DNA of 36,257 nucleotides from an uncultured Bacteroidia bacterium (GTDB lineage Bacteria; Bacteroidota; Bacteroidia; Bacteroidales; Prolixibacteraceae), in NCBI GenBank assembly GCA_903850335.1, contig CAINLJ010000105.1:1-36257 (forward strand), in the 5' to 3' direction. The notes beneath the pieces are model-generated. The model worked only from the letters and a program-made list of their open reading frames with translations. It did not search any database and was not told the DNA's origin. The position numbers were made by a program, and so were the translations under genes. Below, in pieces: positions 8,644 to 15,620 of the stretch. How positions within the stretch are numbered: the first letter of the stretch is position 1; the number at the start of each line of letters is the position of its first letter.

Positions 8644-9297
8644 ATGCGAAAAAAGGAGCGTTTTGAAAAGGTAATAGAATGGTTTAAGGCAAATATGCCA
8701 GTTGCTGAGACAGAACTTCAATATAAAAATCCTTTTGAGTTAATTGTTGCTGTGATATTGTCGGCACAGTGCACTGACAAAAGGGTCAATATGGTAGCTC
8801 CTGAATTATTGAAGCGGTTTCCGACGCCACAAAAGATGGCAGAGGTTGAGCCGGATGAAGTTTTTGAGTATATCCGGTCTATATCTTATCCCAACAACAA
8901 GGCAAAACATCTTGTAGGAATGGCACGTAAGCTTGTTGAAGATTATAACGGCATTATTCCTGAAGATGTCGACGAGCTTGTTAAACTTCCGGGTGTTGGC
9001 AGAAAGACGGCTAACGTTGTTGCATCCGTTGTATTTAATAAACCCGCACTGGCTGTTGATACACATGTCTTTCGGGTTGCTGCACGTATTGGGCTGTCAG
9101 TCAAGGCAAAGACCCCGCTCGAAACTGAACGGCAGCTGGTGGCTTACATTCCGGACGACCTTATCCCAATAGCACACCACTGGCTGATTTTACATGGAAG
9201 ATATGTCTGTGTTGCAAGAAAGCCGAAGTGTGAGAATTGCGGAATTCAACCCTTTTGTACTTACTTCTCACGGGAACTAAAAAAAGAGATTGTTTAA
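8644..9297 (+). CDS. nth: Endonuclease III (DNA glycosylase/AP lyase)
   Basis: This 217-residue protein excises oxidised pyrimidines and nicks the AP site in base excision repair. The helix-hairpin-helix motif LPGVGRKTANVV (115-126) contains the catalytic lysine K121, and AVDTHVFRV (137-145) supplies the catalytic aspartate D139. The C-terminal [4Fe-4S] cluster ligands C189, C196, C199 and C205 have the canonical C-x6-C-x2-C-x5-C spacing. Length agrees with the E. coli enzyme. The gene is followed by the ferredoxin gene after 107 nt, which has its own promoter, and it is divergent from the ABC-F gene. Every key residue is intact. Confidence 0.97.
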   Translation: MRKKERFEKVIEWFKANMPVAETELQYKNPFELIVAVILSAQCTDKRVNMVAPELLKRFPTPQKMAEVEPDEVFEYIRSISYPNNKAKHLVGMARKLVEDYNGIIPEDVDELVKLPGVGRKTANVVASVVFNKPALAVDTHVFRVAARIGLSVKAKTPLETERQLVAYIPDDLIPIAHHWLILHGRYVCVARKPKCENCGIQPFCTYFSRELKKEIV

Positions 9298-9321
9298 AAT
9301 AAGTAAAAATTACATTTTGAA

Positions 9322-9351
9322 TTTGTTTTTTGTCCATTCTTTGTACTTTTG
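9322..9351 (+). promoter_or_regulatory. Promoter of the ferredoxin gene
   Basis: TTTG (9322-9325), an 18-nt spacer and TACTTTTG (9344-9351) match both boxes of the Bacteroidota vegetative promoter. The expected start is near 9358, giving a leader of roughly 45 nt. Confidence 0.7.
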
Positions 9352-9404
9352 CACGACAGATCCAAATATAATTAAGTTACTTATAAACAAAAAAAACAGC
9401 AGTT

Positions 9405-9572
9405 ATGGCTTACAAAATTTCAGATGAATGTATCGCTTGCGGAACTTGTATTGATGAGTGCCCGGTAGAAGCAATCAGTGAGGGTGATATCTTTTTAATC
9501 GATGCTAGTCTTTGCACCGATTGTGGATCATGCGCTGAAGTATGCCCTACCGATGCAATTTCTCCCGAATAA
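9405..9572 (+). CDS. 2[4Fe-4S] ferredoxin
   Basis: A 55-residue clostridial-type ferredoxin, short enough to be missed by length filters. It begins MAYKISDECIACGTC and carries two cluster motifs: C9-x2-C12-x2-C15-x3-C19-P and C37-x2-C40-x2-C43-x3-C47-P, in the classical paired arrangement where the fourth cysteine of each set serves the other cluster. It is a low-potential cytoplasmic electron carrier, usually paired with pyruvate:ferredoxin oxidoreductase or similar enzymes of anaerobes and facultative anaerobes. It is monocistronic: its own promoter lies upstream and a strong terminator starts 20 nt after the stop codon. No partner oxidoreductase is in the window. Confidence 0.97.
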   Translation: MAYKISDECIACGTCIDECPVEAISEGDIFLIDASLCTDCGSCAEVCPTDAISPE

Positions 9573-9591
9573 TCACAGGAAGATATAGATT

Positions 9592-9626
9592 GAAAGCCCG
9601 CTAAGATTTAGCGGGCTTTCATTTTT
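9592..9626 (+). terminator. Rho-independent terminator of the ferredoxin gene
   Basis: GAAAGCCCGCTA (9592-9603) and TAGCGGGCTTTC (9609-9620) form a perfect 12-bp stem with a 5-nt loop, followed by ATTTTT. It is the strongest terminator in the window. Confidence 0.93.
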
Positions 9627-9736
9627 AATTAATTTAGGTTTACGGGTGTTTCATGAAAGTCTTTTTAAACTTTTACGATCGATTTATTGTTATTAAGATA
9701 AACAAAATCAAATAGTTCATGTTTTTTTATAAAAAG

Positions 9737-9766
9737 TTTGAAATATTAATTAATCTTATAACTTTG
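9737..9766 (+). promoter_or_regulatory. Promoter of the FIST-kinase operon
   Basis: TTTG (9737-9740), an 18-nt spacer and TAACTTTG (9759-9766) reproduce the same spacing as the ferredoxin promoter. The start codon of the FIST gene follows 38 nt after the -7 box. Confidence 0.7.
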
Positions 9767-9804
9767 TGTGAACGCCAAATATCAGTAATTAAATTAATTG
9801 TACA

Positions 9805-10947
9805 ATGAAAACCGAACAATCTATATATTCAGAGGCTGCCGGATGGGTAAAGAAAAATGACAATAATCTTGGTAATACGGCTCAGCTGGTCTTCCTTTTT
9901 GGGAACAAGGATATGCTAAAGAAGCAGCAGTATATCGATTATGTAAGAAATGTTTATCCGGTTGCTCATTTGGTTGGTTGCTCTACTTCCGGGGAGATTT
10001 TCCAGGAAGAAGTCTTTAATGAGAATATTGTTTGTACAGCTGTTTGGTTTGAGAAGAGTACAATTGATATTGCTATTGAGCCTATTGATAATGTTGAGGA
10101 TAGTTTTAGTGTTGGGGAGAAACTCGCTGAAGCTCTCGACAGGGAGAAGCTGGTTCATATTATGATTTTTGCAGAAGGGCTGAATATTAATGGCAGTGAA
10201 CTGACGAAAGGGTTAAATATCAAGCTCAATGACAGAGTTCCTGTTACTGGTGGACTGGCAGGAGATCAGGCAGATTTTAATGAAACAGTTATAATTCACA
10301 ATAAAGCAGGGGTAAAGAACCTTGTCATGGCTGTTGGATTTTATGGAGAACATCTTCAGGTTGGTTATGGATCTATGGGGGGATGGGATTCATTTGGTGT
10401 CGACAGGGAAGTGACAAGGTCTAAGGGGAACATTCTTTATGAACTTGACGGACATCCTGCATTGGAGCTTTACAAAAAATATTTGGGCGATCATGCAGCG
10501 AGCCTTCCTGCATCCGCACTCTTATTCCCGTTAAGTTTACGTTTGAAGGATTCCGATACGTCGCTCGTTCGAACCGTTCTTGCCGTAAATGAGGATGACG
10601 GGAGCATGATCTTTGCAGGCGATATACCTCAGGGTGAATATGTAAGATTAATGAAGGCGAATTCCGACAGGCTTATTGACGGCGCGAATGGTGCTGCTGA
10701 GATGTCCAAGGTAAGCCTAAGGAGTGCATCACCTGATCTGGCAATACTTATCAGTTGCGTGGGAAGGAAACTGGTTCTCAAGCAACGGGTTGAAGAGGAA
10801 CTGGAGATTATCAGAGATTCTTTTGGCACTTCCGCCACTCTGGCCGGCTTTTATTCTTATGGTGAAATCTGCCCGATCAGACCCTTTGAACCCCATTGTG
10901 AACTGCACAATCAAACCATGACAATAACACTTTTCAAAGAGGTCTAA
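9805..10947 (+). CDS. FIST-domain sensor protein (FIST_N plus FIST_C)
   Basis: A 380-residue soluble protein with no signal peptide or membrane segment. The N-terminal half has the FIST_N signature HLVGCSTSGEIF (55-66) and PVTGGLAGDQADF (146-158). The C-terminal half has the FIST_C features LYELDGHPALELYKKYLG (211-228), LAGFYSYGEICPI (346-358) and CELHNQTMTITLF (365-377). FIST proteins are intracellular small-ligand sensors; a subgroup, NosP, binds heme and reports nitric oxide to a neighbouring kinase. H368 and other histidines exist, but I cannot assign a heme ligand. The gene is followed after 12 nt by the hybrid kinase, so the two are almost certainly cotranscribed and functionally paired. 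Whether it is NosP-like or senses another ligand is inference. Confidence 0.93.
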   Translation: MKTEQSIYSEAAGWVKKNDNNLGNTAQLVFLFGNKDMLKKQQYIDYVRNVYPVAHLVGCSTSGEIFQEEVFNENIVCTAVWFEKSTIDIAIEPIDNVEDSFSVGEKLAEALDREKLVHIMIFAEGLNINGSELTKGLNIKLNDRVPVTGGLAGDQADFNETVIIHNKAGVKNLVMAVGFYGEHLQVGYGSMGGWDSFGVDREVTRSKGNILYELDGHPALELYKKYLGDHAASLPASALLFPLSLRLKDSDTSLVRTVLAVNEDDGSMIFAGDIPQGEYVRLMKANSDRLIDGANGAAEMSKVSLRSASPDLAILISCVGRKLVLKQRVEEELEIIRDSFGTSATLAGFYSYGEICPIRPFEPHCELHNQTMTITLFKEV

Positions 10948-10959
10948 GTCTTTCCATAT

Positions 10960-13900
10960 ATGGGAAACAATTTGAACAAACTCTTACAACGTCAGATTAA
11001 GAAGCACTTCGGTTCTGTAGATCAGATTCCTGATGAGCTCAAGGGTATTCTTTCGGATATCAGTAACACCTATGAAAGTTTCGAAGATGATACCCAACTA
11101 TTACAAAATTCAATCGAAATCAGCTCTCTCGAACTCAGAGAGGCCTATCAAAAACATAAGCTTGATGCAGAGAGTCAGAAGGAAACAATAAATAAAATCA
11201 AAGAGGCAATCTTTGTACTTAATCCAACTGAACAAAGTGCTATCGGTAATGGAAAAACGCATACAAACGATAGCAGAGACCTATTCGATTCACTAATTCA
11301 ATTGATCGAAGAGCGGCAAAGGGCAGAGGAGGAGATCCTGAAACTCTCTAAAGCTGTTGAGCAGAATCCTGCATCAATTGTCATAACAGATACAAATGGT
11401 GATATTGAATATGTAAACACGAAGTTTTGTAGTCTCACAGGCTATACAAAGGATGAGATTATAGGCGAAAATCCCAGGATTCTAAAATCTGAATCTACCC
11501 CCTATCAGCTATTTATTGAACTCTGGGATACAATACTTTCCGGTAATGAATGGCATGGAGAATTACAAAACAAGAAAAAAAACGGAGATCTTTACTGGGA
11601 ATCTGCTCTCATTTCACCGATCATAAACGAGAATCACCAGATCACTCATTTCCTTGCTATTAAAGAGGATATCACTGAAAGGAAACTGGCAGAAGAGGAA
11701 CGAATACGTCAAACAGGATTGATTACCTCATTGCTTGATTCTATTCCTGATATTATATTTTTTAAAGATACGGAAGGTATTTACCTGGGTTGTAACCCTC
11801 CTTTCGCCGAATTTGTCGGTAAAACAAAAAATGAAATAATTGGGAGTTCTGATTATGATTTGTTCGATAAGGAGACTGCAGATCAATTCAGATTCTTTGA
11901 TAAGGAAATGCTCAAAGGAAAGGGGGCTCATCATAACGAAGAATGGATCACTTATCCGGATGGCCACAGAATTCTGATTGATACTTTAAAAACGCCTTAC
12001 TGGGCAAGCGACGGAAACCTGATAGGAATTCTGGGTATAAGCCGTGATATCACCACACGAAAGGCCGCCGAAGAAGCCTTACAGCTTAGTAGTCAGAAGT
12101 GGGAGGCTATTATTTCGGCTTCGCCGGATGGCATTGGCATGACTTCAATAGATGGAAGAATTCAGCTAATGTCGGAAAAACTAGCCCTAATACATGGATA
12201 TTCAATTGATCAGAGGGATGAATATCTGGACAAGACAGTTTTTGATTTCATTGATCCTTCGAATCATAAACTGATGATGGAGAATATTCATAAGCTTTTG
12301 ACCGGAGAAAAGAATCAAAAGATTACTGAATATCTGGCAGTTAAAAAAGATAAATCCAGATTTTATATCGATATAAATTCTACAATTCTTTACGATGCGA
12401 AAGGAAATGCCGAGAGTATCCTCTTTATTGAACGGGATATCACAGAACGAAAGTTAGCTGAAGAGACTCTTCGGACTAAGACATCGTTACTTGAGGCACA
12501 GACAAATGCCACAATTGATGGAATATTGATAATTGGTGTGGATCAGAGGAGAGTTCTTATCAATCAGCGCGCTATTGATCTTTTTGGTGTTCCTCCGGAG
12601 GTCCTCGAAGATGACGATGATACATTACTCCTTAAGCATGTTGTTGGTCTCACTAAATATCCTGATAAATTTCTTGAAAAGGTGATGTATCTGTATGATC
12701 ATATAAGTGAAATTAGCCAGGATGAAATTGAATTTAAAAACGGGATGGTTCTTGACCGGTATTCGGCTCCTGTTCTGGGTACCGATGGCAAGAATTACGG
12801 AAGGATCTGGACGTTTCGTGATATCACTGAAAGCAAACAAGCCGAAGAGTTACTCCAAAATGAGCGTGCCCTCTTCCGTACTATCATTGATTTGATTCCG
12901 GATGCTGTTTATGTAAAAGATACAGATGGCAAGAAGATTCTGGCTAACCCCAAGGAGGTTCAGTTTGCCGGCAAAAGCAACGAAAAGGAAATTATAGGAA
13001 AAACTGACGCAAATTTATACCCTGACCTAACGGCAAAGCAAGGCCTGGAAGAAGATATGTATGTCATAAAATCGGGAAAATCAATCCTTGACTCGGAAGG
13101 AACACTAGTTGATAATCAGGGGAAACTTCACTCGCTTTTGATCTCCAAGGTTCCTCTAAGGGATGTACATGGAAAGATTACAGGATTGGTCGGTGTAACT
13201 CACGATATTAGTGCCAGAAAAAAATCAGAAGATGATTTAAAGCAGATATCTACACGGCTTGCGTTAGCGGCGCGTGCTGGTGGTGTTGGGGTATGGGACA
13301 TGGATCTTGTAAATGATTTTCTTCTGTGGGACGATCAGATGTTTGTACTTTATGGCGTCGAAAGAAGAAATGCAGGAGAGGCCAGAGAGGTCATGTTAGC
13401 AGGTATTCATCCGGATGATGCCATAAATGTTGACAATCTAATCCGGCTTGCAATAAAAGGAGATAAGGAGTTTGATACTGAGTTTCGGGTTGTCTGGCCG
13501 GGTGGCTCTATTCATAATATACGGGCACTTGCTGCTGTTCAGCGTGATAACGAAGGCAATCCTCTGCATATAATTGGGACAAACTGGGATATAACTGAAC
13601 AGAAAAATACAGAAGCAACTCTTCTGATTGCCAAACAAGAGTCTGATAGTGCCAATAAAGCCAAATCGGAGTTTCTTGCAAATATGAGCCATGAAATACG
13701 GACACCACTAAACGGCGTAATTGGCTTTACAGACTTATTACTCCGGACTCCGCTGAGCAAAATTCAACAGCAATATGCTAAAAATGCAAATACTTCCGGT
13801 CATTCTTTGTTGGGAATCATAAACGACATTCTTGATTTCTCCAAGATCGAAGCCGGAAAGATGGAGCTCGACTGGATTAAAGCAGATATAATTGAATTAA

Positions 13901-15585
13901 TTGAACTTACATCGGATATCATAAAATATCACGCTTCGCAGAAAAATATTGAACTACTTCTTAATATTCAGCAGGATATTCCCCGCTTTGCATTAATGGA
14001 TCCGACAAGATTAAAACAAATTCTTGTTAACCTGCTGGCAAATGCTGTGAAATTTACCGAATCAGGTGAGGTTGAATTGAAAGTTACATTTGATAAAAGG
14101 GACGGTTTCACAGGGGAATTCAAGTTTTCTGTTCGAGATACAGGAATTGGTATTAGCACGGAACAGCAGAAGCTACTCTTTAAAGCATTTTCGCAGGCGG
14201 ATGGTTCTACAACCCGCAAATTTGGAGGCACAGGCCTCGGTCTTACAATTTCGAATATGCTTGCCGAAAAAATGGGAAGCAAAATTGAAGTCATAAGTGA
14301 ACCTGGGAAAGGCTCAAACTTCTACTTTACACTTGTTACATCGTATGAAGAAGGTGAAAGACTTGACCTTGCTGACCTGGTTTCAGTAAACCGTCTACTT
14401 GTAATCGATGATAATTTCAACAACAGGATGATCCTTGAACATACCTGTAAAAATTGGGGAATCAGTTTTGTTGGGATTGATAATGGAAATGCTGCAATTA
14501 AACTTATCGAAGAATCCGGGCCTTTTGATGTTATAATTGTTGACTATCAAATGCCTGAGATCAATGGTCTTGATACAATTAAACGAATCAGGCAGGAGCT
14601 AAATCTTACGCCAAAGAAGCAACCTGTTATCCTGCTTCATAGTTCTTCGGATGATATTGAAATTTACGATGAATGTAAGAGGCAGGGTGTGATTTTCAAC
14701 CTGACCAAACCGGTCAAGTCGACCGAATTATTACATTACCTTAAGAGTGTTCATAATCAGAAAGGTGTTTCAGGTTTAGAAAATGAAGATTCTCCACTTA
14801 CACAGACATTTGGGGATGGTGAAAAAACAACACCAAAAATTCTTGTTGCTGAGGATGTGGCTATTAACATGATTCTTGTGACAACTCTGATTAAACAGAT
14901 GATTCCAAATGTTGTTGTTTTTGAGGCTAAAAACGGCGTTGAGGCTTATGAAATGACGGTTTTAAATAAACCAAATCTCATTATTATGGATATTCAGATG
15001 CCATTAATGTCTGGAATCGAGGCAACTATGGCCATCAGAAATGCTGAATCCGGGAGCGGCACAAGGATTCCAATAGTAGCCCTTACAGCAGGTGCTGTGA
15101 AGGGGGAGAAGGAGCGGTGCATAGAAGCAGGGATGGATGATTTCCTTACTAAACCTCTGGAGAATAAGCGTTTACATGACATTCTAGTGAAACATCTGAA
15201 CCACCTGTACCAACAACATGATCAGGTAAAGAAAAGAAATTCGGAGAAAAAAGGAAATCTTCATTTTGACAAAAGCCTTTTGATGGAAAGCATAGGTAAT
15301 AATCAGGTTATCTTCGATGAATTACTTGAAGCAATTTATCATCAGTTCTCTCATGACCTGGAAGACCTTGAAAAGGCAATTCAGGATCGGAACCTCTTTG
15401 ATATAAAGAAAACTGCCCATTCAATTAAGGGTGCTTCCTTAAATATGTGGTTCAGCCAAATGGCTGAGTTGGCGATCGAACTTGAATTAAATCTTGACAA
15501 GGGTGATGTACAGGAGCTTGATGAGATTTATAATCAACTAAGGACTGAATGGGAATATGTCCAGAAACTTCTTCAGAATATATAA
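10960..15585 (+). CDS. Soluble hybrid histidine kinase with six PAS regions, two receivers and Hpt
   Basis: A 1541-residue kinase with no membrane segment, so its signals are cytoplasmic. An N-terminal helical region (1-130, RQIKKHFGSV start) resembles coiled-coil leaders of kinases that partner soluble sensors. PAS/PAC units lie at about 130-243, 252-370, 380-500, 508-625, 640-755 and 765-882, several ending in DIT-type PAC motifs. HisKA has H911 in SHEIRTPLNG; the HATPase has NLLANAVKF (1024-1032), DTGIGIS and GGTGLGL. Receiver 1 carries D1195 and receiver 2 D1344, both with intact acidic pockets and K1250/K1398. Hpt has H1487 in AHSIKGAS. The complete His-Asp-His relay therefore lies in one chain and needs a separate output regulator, none being adjacent. 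It follows the FIST gene by 12 nt and converges on the dehydrogenase gene. Confidence 0.95.
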   Translation: MGNNLNKLLQRQIKKHFGSVDQIPDELKGILSDISNTYESFEDDTQLLQNSIEISSLELREAYQKHKLDAESQKETINKIKEAIFVLNPTEQSAIGNGKTHTNDSRDLFDSLIQLIEERQRAEEEILKLSKAVEQNPASIVITDTNGDIEYVNTKFCSLTGYTKDEIIGENPRILKSESTPYQLFIELWDTILSGNEWHGELQNKKKNGDLYWESALISPIINENHQITHFLAIKEDITERKLAEEERIRQTGLITSLLDSIPDIIFFKDTEGIYLGCNPPFAEFVGKTKNEIIGSSDYDLFDKETADQFRFFDKEMLKGKGAHHNEEWITYPDGHRILIDTLKTPYWASDGNLIGILGISRDITTRKAAEEALQLSSQKWEAIISASPDGIGMTSIDGRIQLMSEKLALIHGYSIDQRDEYLDKTVFDFIDPSNHKLMMENIHKLLTGEKNQKITEYLAVKKDKSRFYIDINSTILYDAKGNAESILFIERDITERKLAEETLRTKTSLLEAQTNATIDGILIIGVDQRRVLINQRAIDLFGVPPEVLEDDDDTLLLKHVVGLTKYPDKFLEKVMYLYDHISEISQDEIEFKNGMVLDRYSAPVLGTDGKNYGRIWTFRDITESKQAEELLQNERALFRTIIDLIPDAVYVKDTDGKKILANPKEVQFAGKSNEKEIIGKTDANLYPDLTAKQGLEEDMYVIKSGKSILDSEGTLVDNQGKLHSLLISKVPLRDVHGKITGLVGVTHDISARKKSEDDLKQISTRLALAARAGGVGVWDMDLVNDFLLWDDQMFVLYGVERRNAGEAREVMLAGIHPDDAINVDNLIRLAIKGDKEFDTEFRVVWPGGSIHNIRALAAVQRDNEGNPLHIIGTNWDITEQKNTEATLLIAKQESDSANKAKSEFLANMSHEIRTPLNGVIGFTDLLLRTPLSKIQQQYAKNANTSGHSLLGIINDILDFSKIEAGKMELDWIKADIIELIELTSDIIKYHASQKNIELLLNIQQDIPRFALMDPTRLKQILVNLLANAVKFTESGEVELKVTFDKRDGFTGEFKFSVRDTGIGISTEQQKLLFKAFSQADGSTTRKFGGTGLGLTISNMLAEKMGSKIEVISEPGKGSNFYFTLVTSYEEGERLDLADLVSVNRLLVIDDNFNNRMILEHTCKNWGISFVGIDNGNAAIKLIEESGPFDVIIVDYQMPEINGLDTIKRIRQELNLTPKKQPVILLHSSSDDIEIYDECKRQGVIFNLTKPVKSTELLHYLKSVHNQKGVSGLENEDSPLTQTFGDGEKTTPKILVAEDVAINMILVTTLIKQMIPNVVVFEAKNGVEAYEMTVLNKPNLIIMDIQMPLMSGIEATMAIRNAESGSGTRIPIVALTAGAVKGEKERCIEAGMDDFLTKPLENKRLHDILVKHLNHLYQQHDQVKKRNSEKKGNLHFDKSLLMESIGNNQVIFDELLEAIYHQFSHDLEDLEKAIQDRNLFDIKKTAHSIKGASLNMWFSQMAELAIELELNLDKGDVQELDEIYNQLRTEWEYVQKLLQNI

Positions 15586-15620
15586 GAATCTTAAAAATAG
15601 CCGGATTCCCTGGAATGGTC

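Noticed and set aside
10960-11700. Recombination between the two PAS kinases because of the shared KKKNGDLYWESA segment
   Set aside because: This is a widely conserved PAS motif, and similarity outside it is ordinary for paralogues.
15586-15620. Bidirectional terminator between the kinase and the dehydrogenase genes
   Set aside because: Only ATTCC/GGAAT, a 5-bp stem with a 2-nt loop and no T tract, is present.
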